From assembly GCA_902168255.1 (NCBI GenBank), contig CABHON010000023.1:62001-126000 (forward strand): a stretch of DNA of 64,000 nucleotides, given 5' to 3'. A program made the translations under genes and the position numbers. The notes below the pieces were generated by a model. It had not been told where the DNA came from. It saw only the letters and a list, made by a program, of their open reading frames with translations, and did not search any database. This DNA is from an uncultured Legionella sp. (GTDB taxonomy: Bacteria > Pseudomonadota > Gammaproteobacteria > Legionellales > Legionellaceae). Below, piece by piece: positions 28,862 to 37,181 of this stretch. How positions within the stretch are numbered: position 1 is the stretch's first letter; each line of letters starts with the position of its first letter.

Positions 28862-29636
28862 AGCAATTTTTTCCATGGCAATGTTCATCAGGATTTAGGA
28901 AGGCGCGTTGTTCATTTGAAAGCACCCATTTCCGACCATTTAATTCAATCACTTGTAAAGAGGTTTGATATAAATCACTCAAGACATCACTTTGAATCAC
29001 TTTATCGGGAATATCTAATACTGCTTTACCTTGACCAATGAACATAACACGATCCAATAAGTGCAATAGCGGATTAAAATCGTGTGCCGTAATAAGTAAC
29101 GTAAAGTGGTATTTTTTTTGCAGTTGTTCGATGAGTTGTAATAGCTCATATTGATAACGCGGATCTAGATTGGCGAGAGGCTCATCAAGTAAAACAATAT
29201 CAGGCTCTTCAATCAATAAGGTGGCAAGTATTACTCGTTTTCTCTCTCCACCGGAGAGCTTTTTCATTTCTTTTTTTCTAAGGGATAAAGCACCCACTTG
29301 TTCTAACATTTCCTCACAAATTCGTCGATCAGATTTTGTATAAAAAGGAATACCTAATTTATTTCCCCGAATTAATAACTGTAGAAATCCTTCCACCGTA
29401 TAATTCATTGGCAACGTGTCCATTTCTTGAGGTAAAAAAGCAAGCTTTTGTTTATCCAATACAATGCTACCTGCCGCACGAGGAAAAATATTCATTAATC
29501 CTTTTAAAAAAGTACTTTTACCAGCTCCATTAGGACCAAAAATACCAATGCGTTCACCTGCTTGAATGGTTGCACTAAAATGTTGCAACAATATTTTATC
29601 TGAGACAGACAACGTAAGATCTTGAATATGAATCAC
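28848..29636 (-). CDS. znuC: Metal ABC transporter ATPase (ZnuC family)
   Basis: The 262-residue ATPase shows Walker A GPNGAGKST, Q-loop FLPQ, signature LSGGERKRVILA, Walker B DIVLLDEPLANLD and switch His in LITAHDFNPL. The C-terminus ends HCHGKNCYV, with Cys and His that could bind a metal, an unusual tail. It overlaps znuA by 4 bases and znuB by 14, so the three are one operon. Confidence 0.92.
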   Translation of the reverse strand: MIHIQDLTLSVSDKILLQHFSATIQAGERIGIFGPNGAGKSTFLKGLMNIFPRAAGSIVLDKQKLAFLPQEMDTLPMNYTVEGFLQLLIRGNKLGIPFYTKSDRRICEEMLEQVGALSLRKKEMKKLSGGERKRVILATLLIEEPDIVLLDEPLANLDPRYQYELLQLIEQLQKKYHFTLLITAHDFNPLLHLLDRVMFIGQGKAVLDIPDKVIQSDVLSDLYQTSLQVIELNGRKWVLSNEQRAFLNPDEHCHGKNCYVSI

Positions 29637-30487
29637 ACCAATTCCTTTTCAATTGAGGTTAATGTTTGATTCATCCACTCATAATAATTTAAAGTTGCAG
29701 GCATCGTTTCACTTACTCCCACAACACCAATATGATTCTTCTCTGCCATATTTTTTAAACGCTCAGTAATAGGTGAAGAGACTTGCACATTATAAATAAA
29801 TAAACGAGCACCATTTTTTGCTTGTAAACTTTCTTCAAAAGCAATAATTTCATGAGGAGTCAAATCTGTCTCATTCATGACATCCTGCTGGAATTTTGTA
29901 TTTAATACATCCAAGTTTAGCGCTTGCAACAAATAATTCGCAACAGGCTCTGTTGCTGTTACCTTCGTTCCTGATATCTTTTTACCCAGTGTTTTAACCC
30001 GCTTTTGATAAACGGTAGCTTTCTCTAAAAAAGCCTTTAAATTTTTTTCATAATCAATCTTATGCTCAGGATCCTGTTGAATAAATTGCTGAACCAAAGC
30101 TTTTGAAAAAATAACCATTGTCGTAGGATCATACCAAATATGAGGATTATCCCCTGTTTTTTTCCCTAAAATATTACCCACATTCAACAAAACAGCTTTG
30201 GTATGATTCGCTGAATACAAACGCTCCATCCAAGCATCATATCCTAATCCATTTTCAATAATAATATTGGCTTGATTTAATGAAACAGCAACACGTGGAC
30301 TTACACTAAATAAATGAGGATCTTGGTTAGGATTGCTAATAATCGACGTAACCTCCACATAAGGCTGTCCTAACCGCCCCGCTACATCACCATAAAAATT
30401 TTCCGCCGCCACCACGTGTATGGTTGCTGCCGCGGCAATCGAAAGGTTACTAAAGAAACATAATAATAAAAGAAGACACTTTTTCAT
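29633..30487 (-). CDS. znuA: Metal-binding periplasmic protein (ZnuA/MntC family)
   Basis: The solute-binding protein of the metal importer has a signal peptide (residues 1-20, MKKCLLLLLCFFSNLSIAAA) and a cluster A-I fold. Likely metal ligands are His in QDPHLFSVSP, His in DNPHIWYDP and acidic residues later in the chain. The His-rich loop typical of zinc-specific ZnuA proteins is absent, so manganese is possible. First gene of the operon; no clear Zur box seen upstream. Confidence 0.88.
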   Translation of the reverse strand: MKKCLLLLLCFFSNLSIAAAATIHVVAAENFYGDVAGRLGQPYVEVTSIISNPNQDPHLFSVSPRVAVSLNQANIIIENGLGYDAWMERLYSANHTKAVLLNVGNILGKKTGDNPHIWYDPTTMVIFSKALVQQFIQQDPEHKIDYEKNLKAFLEKATVYQKRVKTLGKKISGTKVTATEPVANYLLQALNLDVLNTKFQQDVMNETDLTPHEIIAFEESLQAKNGARLFIYNVQVSSPITERLKNMAEKNHIGVVGVSETMPATLNYYEWMNQTLTSIEKELV

Positions 30488-30643
30488 GCGGCCACGCTAA
30501 CACAACACCTTATTTTTGTCAAAACCGTAAATTTTTAAAGGAAAAAAAGAAAATTTGCTCAAAAAAATTAATGAACTTCCTCACTGACTTACTTCAAATG
30601 GCAAGCTGCCCAGCGTAAGATTTTAGATTATACCTATTAGATC

Positions 30644-31216
30644 TTACAGCCTACTCTCTAAATTCTGTCGAACGCTAGGCCACTCAGATTTTAAGATACT
30701 AAATACGACTGTATCACGTTTATAACCACTTTCTAAAGTCATGTACTGCCTTAAAACTCCCTCTTGCGTTGCACCTAATTTTTTTATTGCTGCAATAGAA
30801 GGCTGATTATTAATATCAGCCATGAGTTCAACACGTTCAATCCCCATGTTTTCAAAAGCCATTTGAAGAAGAAGTTTTTTACATTCAGGGTTTACTTTCG
30901 TCCCTCTTACATTCGCATGATAAAAAGTATGACCAATTGCTAAGCGTCGATAGGGTAAAGCCAACGAATAATACCTGGTACATCCAACAACTTTATTAGT
31001 TTTATTGCACCTTACAATAAAACACATCTCAAGTTTGTTTTCTGTTTTTTGTAGGGTTTTCTCAAACCATGCTTCAAATTCACTACCAGATGCCCTGTAA
31101 GGAAAGTATTGCCAAATGGAAGGATCTTCGACTAATAGCTTTAAATCAGTCTTATGATTCTGATTAATAGGTTCTAAAGTAATATGCTGGCCTTGGATAT
31201 TTTTAATGATTAACAT
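30644..31216 (-). CDS. GNAT-family N-acetyltransferase (RimJ/RimL-like)
   Basis: The 190 residues show the GNAT pattern: VGCTRYYSL, the acetyl-CoA-binding turn region HANVRGTKVNPECKKLLLQMAFENMG, and the C-terminal NQPSIAAIKKLGATQEGVLRQYM that marks RimJ/RimL-type ribosomal-protein or antibiotic acetyltransferases. Substrate unknown. It stands alone, 156 bp from znuA and about 400 bp from the next plus-strand gene. Confidence 0.82.
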   Translation of the reverse strand: MLIIKNIQGQHITLEPINQNHKTDLKLLVEDPSIWQYFPYRASGSEFEAWFEKTLQKTENKLEMCFIVRCNKTNKVVGCTRYYSLALPYRRLAIGHTFYHANVRGTKVNPECKKLLLQMAFENMGIERVELMADINNQPSIAAIKKLGATQEGVLRQYMTLESGYKRDTVVFSILKSEWPSVRQNLESRL

Positions 31217-31621
31217 ATGGATTATTTTTATTTTATCTAAAAAGTAATTGTTGATGCTTCTTTAGTTTCGTTTTTATCAGTCAGCTAAAGATATTTGACT
31301 CTTACAATAGCTCCAATGAAGCGATTTTGTAAATCGCTATCATCGTATCAAAATAATTAATAGATGACCACAATATATTATTTAACACTGTGCCTCCATT
31401 TTATTTGCATATTTCAGGTTGTGTGGCACAAGACCTGCCCTATCATTTTTTCAACATACGAGATGTGAATCAATTGAGCTTGTAAATTTCTTTTTTACCA
31501 TTCATAATCATAAAAATTTACAAAAAGTTCTCCTATACACTTGAATTTTTTTCTTCCAATGCTTATCCTCCACAACCAATTTAATGTAGTTTAAAATTTC
31601 ACCAATAATATCAATAATATA
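31217..31621. other. Intergenic region with degraded repeat pieces
   Basis: 405 bp of AT-rich DNA. It holds an 8-bp-stem hairpin AGCGATTT/AAATCGCT (31320-31338) and a half copy of the type B repeat (CACAAGACCTGCCC around 31427-31440). I see no open frame with a ribosome-binding site and no RNA gene. It must contain the promoters of the flanking divergent genes, none of which stands out. Confidence 0.5.
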
Positions 31622-32887
31622 ATGACTATTTCACGACGAAAACCTCACCATTCACCCTGGCTCATTTGGGGTACCTCCGAATTTTTCACCTTATTTCAAT
31701 TTTTAATTCAATTAACCAGCGGTATTATTGTTGAACCATTAATGAATGATTTCAACATCAGCGCGTTTGATGCGGCGCTTATTATTAGTGGCTTTTACTA
31801 TATGTATATTAGTTTGCAAATCCCCGTTGGCCTACTTATGGATAAAATAGGCCCCAAGCTTTTATTATCGGTTGGTGCATTAGTATGTGGCGTGGGATGT
31901 ATTATTTTCTCTCAAACACACATTTTTTATGTGGCTTTCTTTGCAAGGCTATTCATGGGAATGGGTGCTTCTTTTGCTTTTATTGGTACACTTTATATCA
32001 TTCGTGAATGGTTTCCCATCGAGCGATATGCATTTCTTATTGGAATGTCGGAAATGCTCGGGATGATATGGGCCATCGTGGGTATTCTGGTCTTTTCCGC
32101 TTTTTTACACTCTTTTGGGTGGAGACTGTGTTTATTTACCTGCGGATGTTTCTTTTTAACCAGTGGTATTTTAAGTGCGTTCATAATTTCAAATCACAAT
32201 CCGAAAAGAAAAATAGTCAAGTTGGCAGGTATTTCATTAACCTTATGGCAACGTTTCCGTATTGTGATTCGTTCTACCCTGGCATGGCAAAATGCACTTT
32301 ATTGTGGGCTTATGTTCAGTGTGGTAACCGTATTTGTGGCTTTATGGGAACCACCTTTCTTAAAAGAGGCATTAAATATTTCTTTATCTGAAGCCGCCAC
32401 TATTGATACTATGGCGTTTATTGGAATTGCTATTGGTTGTCCATTATATGGCCTTGTTTCTCAAAAGTATCAAAAACGCCGTCCTTTTTTAATTCTGTCA
32501 GGTATTACCACCACATTATTATTTGCGATTGTTATTTACTATCCACCCGCTACTTTTGCAAAGATGTGTTTTCTAACTTTTCTCATCGGGTTTTGCTGTA
32601 GCGGATATATACTTTGTTTTGCTATTTCAGATGAAATTTCACTTAATAAAGTTAAAAATACTTATACTGGTTTTACTAATGCCATTTGTGTGGTTACGGC
32701 TCCTTTACTTCAACCAGTTGTAGGGTATATTTTGGATTTAGGACGCACAACTAATGGTGATTATGCTCTTATTGATTATCAAAAAGGGTTAACGATTATT
32801 GTAATTGCCTTATTAAGTGCCACGGTATTAGCCTGGTTTATGCCTGAAACTTTCAAGAAAAATAATGGATTAACCCTTCAATCGTAG
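31622..32887 (+). CDS. MFS transporter, candidate malonate carrier
   Basis: A 421-residue MFS protein with about twelve membrane segments and the motif GLLMDKIGPKLLLSVGA at loop 2-3. It belongs to the type common in intracellular gammaproteobacteria for uptake of host metabolites. It converges with the malonate decarboxylase operon, overlapping the end of mdcH by 35 bp, and the operon has no MdcF, MdcL/M or other carrier. Malonate uptake is therefore a reasonable, unproven guess. No good ribosome-binding site precedes its ATG. Confidence 0.8.
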   Translation: MTISRRKPHHSPWLIWGTSEFFTLFQFLIQLTSGIIVEPLMNDFNISAFDAALIISGFYYMYISLQIPVGLLMDKIGPKLLLSVGALVCGVGCIIFSQTHIFYVAFFARLFMGMGASFAFIGTLYIIREWFPIERYAFLIGMSEMLGMIWAIVGILVFSAFLHSFGWRLCLFTCGCFFLTSGILSAFIISNHNPKRKIVKLAGISLTLWQRFRIVIRSTLAWQNALYCGLMFSVVTVFVALWEPPFLKEALNISLSEAATIDTMAFIGIAIGCPLYGLVSQKYQKRRPFLILSGITTTLLFAIVIYYPPATFAKMCFLTFLIGFCCSGYILCFAISDEISLNKVKNTYTGFTNAICVVTAPLLQPVVGYILDLGRTTNGDYALIDYQKGLTIIVIALLSATVLAWFMPETFKKNNGLTLQS

Positions 32888-33770
32888 CAAAATCTTCTAG
32901 TGAATACACTTCAGAAAAGTAAGGTAACGCCATATTTTTTAAAGCACTTTTAGGACCTAATTCCAAAAAGCGTGTAATGCCATACTCTTTTGCAATAGCC
33001 ATCACTTTTTGCCATTGAAGAGTCTGAGAAAGTTCATTTGCCAAAACAGGAAGTATTTTTTCACTTGTCATAAGGGATTCTCCTGTCAATGCAGTTAAAA
33101 TAGGATAGTGAAGTTCTTTATGCTGAAATTTTTGCAAATAAATCATAAAATTTTCACTCGCATCCTTTAATAAAGGTGTATGTGAGGGAAGACTTACCGA
33201 TAAATGTTCAACTTTTTTTACTCCTTTTTCTTTCGCTTTTTGAAGCAAGACATCCAAGTTTGTTTTAAGCCCTCCAAGAATATAGTGGTCTTTGTCATTG
33301 ATAATAGCAATATAGCAATGGAATTGATGAGTTAAGTCTTCAATCATATCGGCATTCACACTACCTTTTAAAACCACTAACCCACCTTCTCCTTTTAAAT
33401 CTGCAGCACCTTTCATCAATGCAGCACGCTTTCCGATAATTTCCACTATTTCTTTAAGTGATAATTTTGCACTGGCACAAAAAGCGGAAGCCTCTCCCAA
33501 ACTGTAACCACAAAATCGGACATCCAATAAACATTCTATGTTTTCTTGCTCTATTAATCGAAATACACCCACACTTAACAAAACAATCATTACCTGTGCG
33601 TATATAGGATCATAAAGATATTTTTCTACTGTATATTCCTCTAAAAAATTTAAGTGAAGAATGTCGCTGGCTTCTTCTAACCAGCTTTTGCCTTTAGAAT
33701 TGTTTTTTAAACGTTCAAACATTTTTGGATGTTGAGACCCTTGTCCAGAAAACCCCATTAATAATGACAT
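32853..33770 (-). CDS. mdcH: Malonyl-CoA:ACP malonyltransferase of malonate decarboxylase (MdcH)
   Basis: MdcH, a FabD-like acyltransferase, loads malonyl from malonyl-CoA onto the decarboxylase carrier domain to start the catalytic cycle. The 305 residues have GFSGQGSQHP, the nucleophile Ser90 in GYSLGE, and the partner His in LPSHTPLL. Clustering with mdcA-mdcB identifies it as the dedicated MdcH and not fatty-acid FabD. It overlaps mdcB by 13 bp and is the last gene of the operon. Confidence 0.9.
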   Translation of the reverse strand: MSLLMGFSGQGSQHPKMFERLKNNSKGKSWLEEASDILHLNFLEEYTVEKYLYDPIYAQVMIVLLSVGVFRLIEQENIECLLDVRFCGYSLGEASAFCASAKLSLKEIVEIIGKRAALMKGAADLKGEGGLVVLKGSVNADMIEDLTHQFHCYIAIINDKDHYILGGLKTNLDVLLQKAKEKGVKKVEHLSVSLPSHTPLLKDASENFMIYLQKFQHKELHYPILTALTGESLMTSEKILPVLANELSQTLQWQKVMAIAKEYGITRFLELGPKSALKNMALPYFSEVYSLEDFATIEGLIHYFS

Positions 33771-34627
33771 CGCATTTTCTCGCTGAATAATTGTCCTAAA
33801 AAAATAAATACACTGATTAAATCCCCTACGCCACCTGGGCTAATCCCTTGTTCAGAAAACTCCTTGTGTAATTGAATCGCCTGTTTTTGTCTTTCATTAA
33901 AACAAGACACCCACAAAATTGCTTGTGCTTTTTCTCGTGATTGTTGCAGAACTTCCCAGCCTTTACGATACAAAATATTGGTATCATCAATGTTAATCAA
34001 CAAATGTAAATAGACAAATAAGCAACTATGATGCAGGCATTGATGCTCTTCAAAAAATTGGATAAATGTTGATAGCCTCTCAAATACGATGGGATATCCG
34101 AGAATAGCCATTTCTTTTGCACTAATTATTCGTTTTTCAGCAAAAACTTTTAAAACATGATTACCATTACTTTTTATATTACCTTGATGATTTTTTAGGT
34201 ATATTTGCCAATCATTTTTAATTTGTTGCTGTAATACTTCAGGTGAAAAGATCATGGCTTTTTTTAATAACCGAGCACTGGAAACACAAAATAAACCTAA
34301 AGCAAACAAAGCGCCCCGATGAGTGTTAATGCCTTTTGTTGCTAATAGCATTTTTTCTTCTGCTTGTAAGGCAATCTTTTTAAGAGGAAAAAAGTGGGTG
34401 TCTGAGAGACCCTGTATTACAAGATGATAAAAATAATGGCGTAATGAAAATAAGCTGCGGCAAAAGGTTTCACCACTCATATCTTCATGCGCGCCAGAGT
34501 CTATAAAACTCACTAGTCCTGGTTTAGGATAAGATTTCACTTCAAAATATAACGCGCGAACTGCTATTCTCGCCAATTCCCTTGCTAGTTTTTTGTCATC
34601 ATGCGCATAAGGAAGGATATGTTGCAT
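33758..34627 (-). CDS. mdcB: Triphosphoribosyl-dephospho-CoA synthase MdcB
   Basis: MdcB (CitG family) makes the precursor of the prosthetic group, 2'-(5''-triphosphoribosyl)-3'-dephospho-CoA, from ATP and dephospho-CoA. The 289 residues show SYPKPGLVSFIDSGAHEDM, the diagnostic CitG/MdcB motif, and SPGGVGDLI near the C-terminus. It overlaps mdcG by 30 bp and mdcH by 13. With mdcG it supplies the cofactor for the fused carrier domain. Confidence 0.92.
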   Translation of the reverse strand: MQHILPYAHDDKKLARELARIAVRALYFEVKSYPKPGLVSFIDSGAHEDMSGETFCRSLFSLRHYFYHLVIQGLSDTHFFPLKKIALQAEEKMLLATKGINTHRGALFALGLFCVSSARLLKKAMIFSPEVLQQQIKNDWQIYLKNHQGNIKSNGNHVLKVFAEKRIISAKEMAILGYPIVFERLSTFIQFFEEHQCLHHSCLFVYLHLLINIDDTNILYRKGWEVLQQSREKAQAILWVSCFNERQKQAIQLHKEFSEQGISPGGVGDLISVFIFLGQLFSEKMRCHY

Positions 34628-35246
34628 ATAATGATGCTCGTGGTAACAAATAGGTATTATTTACTGTTTTAACCAAGACCGAGGTTGAGCTGGTTAATAA
34701 TTCTTTTACTGAAATATCCATGGTCTCTGTCTTTTCGCCGAAACGTACTTCACCATCAATTGATTTTGTGGATGTCCAGTTAAGAGTTTCGACAAGTTTT
34801 TTAATTTCTAACAAAGAATAGTTTTTATAAACCAGCAGAATATCCAGATCAGAGTTTGTACTAACAAATGGTTGGTTCGTTAAATATTGAAACAGGAATG
34901 AACCATATACATGAATTTGATATTGGACATCCACGTTTTTTTGCCAAAAAGGAAAGATGGTTTCAAGCAATGGCAAGGATGCATTTTTTTCAATCATTGT
35001 TTCTTTCACCCGCAGACTTATCCGATGCTTTTGATGATCAACAAAAGCAGTTAACCCTAAATGAACGCATTCATCATTAGGCGGTTGCCGGGTATAAATG
35101 AAAGGTAAGCCTTGGTTAATCCAGTCATGTATATAATTTTTTATATGATTTTTGTGAGGTATTACAATATCTAAATTGGAATTTTTTCTGAGATAAATTA
35201 ATTGGTGACGTAAATATTGCTGGGAATTCATCAACGTCGTGGCCAT
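34599..35246 (-). CDS. mdcG: Phosphoribosyl-dephospho-CoA transferase MdcG
   Basis: MdcG attaches the prosthetic group to the acyl-carrier subunit serine. The 215-residue protein has a nucleotidyltransferase motif YGSFLFQYLT with SDLDILLVY downstream, as expected for MdcG/CitX-type enzymes, and the family TAFVDHQ region. It lies 3 bp after mdcE. Sequence is quite diverged; the operon position makes the call secure. Confidence 0.87.
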   Translation of the reverse strand: MATTLMNSQQYLRHQLIYLRKNSNLDIVIPHKNHIKNYIHDWINQGLPFIYTRQPPNDECVHLGLTAFVDHQKHRISLRVKETMIEKNASLPLLETIFPFWQKNVDVQYQIHVYGSFLFQYLTNQPFVSTNSDLDILLVYKNYSLLEIKKLVETLNWTSTKSIDGEVRFGEKTETMDISVKELLTSSTSVLVKTVNNTYLLPRASLYATYPSLCA

Positions 35247-35249
35247 ACC

Positions 35250-35951
35250 TTAAATCCGGGCAATTTGAGCAAGAATGTCATGAGCTAATTTTCTTCCACC
35301 TCTTTCAGCTCCTATCTGAGCACGGGAATCATGGGTGTCTGTTTTTGCTGCCTCTTCAAGCAATTTATTTCGTAAATGAGGTAAATCCACAATATCATGA
35401 ATGCCGCCCAACTGCTTAAAGTTATCAATACCTGGCGCAAAAACGGGTGAGCTTTTGCTCAGCTCTTGGAGTTTTTCCAACGGGATTTTAGTGACAGTCG
35501 ACATGCCTTCTAACCACATAACCGCCACTTTAGCGTCAGGTAATGCTAGAATACTATCAGCCATTAAACCATAAGCAATAAACCCCCCACCAATAGCTTG
35601 GTTATAAATTAACGAAATTAAACGATTCTTTTGTTTTCGCAAGCAAGAGAGACATGCCAATATATGGCCAAAATATTGATGCATGCCTAACCATTCATCT
35701 CGCATTGATAACTCTTGGCCTGCAACATCCACTAATAAAAAAACAGGATGTGATGATTTTGATTCAAGAATATTTATCAATTTTTCTGCTATCACTAGCG
35801 ACTGTTGGACACCCAAAAAAGTATTTTCTTTTACTCCTACAATATGAAAAAGAGATTGATTTATTTTTCCTTCACCAAAAATGACGCTGTCTTTTTCTTG
35901 GATGTCATATTCTGTAAAAGCTGCTTTTAAGACATCATTTAATGTATTCAT
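35250..35951 (-). CDS. mdcE: Malonate decarboxylase gamma subunit MdcE
   Basis: MdcE pairs with MdcD to form the carboxyltransferase-like decarboxylase that releases CO2 from malonyl-S-carrier. The 233 residues include FLLVDVAGQELSMRDEW, the oxyanion-hole glycines of IGGGFIAYGLMADSIL and the AVMWLEGM block. The ATG overlaps the preceding fused gene by 4 bases (ATGA). Length fits MdcE. Confidence 0.9.
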   Translation of the reverse strand: MNTLNDVLKAAFTEYDIQEKDSVIFGEGKINQSLFHIVGVKENTFLGVQQSLVIAEKLINILESKSSHPVFLLVDVAGQELSMRDEWLGMHQYFGHILACLSCLRKQKNRLISLIYNQAIGGGFIAYGLMADSILALPDAKVAVMWLEGMSTVTKIPLEKLQELSKSSPVFAPGIDNFKQLGGIHDIVDLPHLRNKLLEEAAKTDTHDSRAQIGAERGGRKLAHDILAQIARI

Positions 35952-37177
35952 CGGTTGCCCCTAATTGTTGAAGCTTGCGCTAGAAAATTTTTGGTGTTGC
36001 TGTCAAAGATATCCTGGGAATCAATCTGAAACCTTTCTTTTAAATACACGCCTTCTTCTTGGCAATCTCCCGCTTCTTGCGATCGCTTTAACAACAAGTC
36101 ATGTTGTTTTTTTAGAAAATCTAATGATAATTCTTCTGAGGACTTCATGGCTTCTTGAATAGCGTTATTGATATCCTGGATGTCTGAAGAAACATAATAC
36201 TGAGCAACGTGTTGTAAATAACGTGTTTTTCCGCCATATACCCGCCACATTAATCCCCGATCTTGGGCATTGAAAGCTTCAATTCCTTTCACTGCTTGAA
36301 TTACTTCAGCACCTGAAACACCAATTCTGCCTACTTCACTAATAATAACGGAATCTAAACAAGCCGAAATAATTCCCATCCCACCAAATGCACCATTTTT
36401 TCCACATACCACACCAATAGTTCGAATACCATGATGCCGAGCTTTAAATATTGCCCGAATAATCTCAGAGATAGCAATTTCACCCGCATTGGCTTCGTGC
36501 AGTCTTACGCCGCCGCTATCAATGAGTAAAATAACCGCCTCAGCATGTTTTTTAACGGCTGCTTTAAATAAGGCTGTTAATTTAGCACCATGAATTTCCC
36601 CCACAGCGCCCCCCATAAAATCTTTTTTTTGTGCCCCAATTAGAATAGATTTTTCTTTAAACTTCGCAGCACCAATAACAATACCATCGTCTGCTTCACA
36701 AGGAAGATCTAATTCCGCTAAATGTGGGCTATAGGTTTTTTCATTCTCTAACCATGGTTCAAATGTATGGGTGTCTACAATTGACCTAATGCGATCCGTT
36801 GCTGCTAGTTCTTCATAATTTTGCGATACTTTTTGATAACCATAAAAAGATTCCATTGCCTGTCTTAAGCGTAAAGACACAACTGGCGGCGTTGCACCAT
36901 TATCATTTAAGGTAAATTTTAAACCGACTGGCTGATATTCTTTAACAAAATCTTGAATGACTAAAGTCCAAATTTCTTGATAATTACTTACGGAAGTTTG
37001 AACAGTAAAGAGTGTTTTATTTGTATTACCCTTTTCAATAATTACCTCTAAATTTCCTGATCCTACAACTCCGCAGGTAACCGGTTGATCTGGTATATCT
37101 CCATTTCCAATAAAATTTTGGTTGTAAACCGAAGACTCAGTGGAGATAATATTAAACTCAAACGTCATTTTTTCCAT
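35948..37177 (-). CDS. Fused malonate decarboxylase carrier and beta subunits (MdcC-MdcD)
   Basis: One unbroken 409-codon frame covers two subunits that are usually separate. Residues 1 to about 110 match MdcC, the acyl-carrier (delta) subunit: VGSGNLEVIIEKG holds Ser40, the expected attachment site of the phosphoribosyl-dephospho-CoA group, and NGATPPVVSLRLRQAME ends the domain. From about 115 the chain matches the MdcD beta subunit of the crotonase-like carboxyltransferase: DGIVIGAAKF, GGAVGEIHGAKL, LLIDSGGVRLHEANAGE, FGGMGIISA. The linker is very short. The gene follows mdcA by 4 bp and overlaps mdcE by 4 bases. Confidence 0.9.
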   Translation of the reverse strand: MEKMTFEFNIISTESSVYNQNFIGNGDIPDQPVTCGVVGSGNLEVIIEKGNTNKTLFTVQTSVSNYQEIWTLVIQDFVKEYQPVGLKFTLNDNGATPPVVSLRLRQAMESFYGYQKVSQNYEELAATDRIRSIVDTHTFEPWLENEKTYSPHLAELDLPCEADDGIVIGAAKFKEKSILIGAQKKDFMGGAVGEIHGAKLTALFKAAVKKHAEAVILLIDSGGVRLHEANAGEIAISEIIRAIFKARHHGIRTIGVVCGKNGAFGGMGIISACLDSVIISEVGRIGVSGAEVIQAVKGIEAFNAQDRGLMWRVYGGKTRYLQHVAQYYVSSDIQDINNAIQEAMKSSEELSLDFLKKQHDLLLKRSQEAGDCQEEGVYLKERFQIDSQDIFDSNTKNFLAQASTIRGNR

Positions 37178-37181
37178 TGCA

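Noticed and set aside
31622-32887. Calling the MFS protein MdcF or MadL/MadM
   Set aside because: Those carriers belong to other families with different topology; this is a 12-segment MFS protein.
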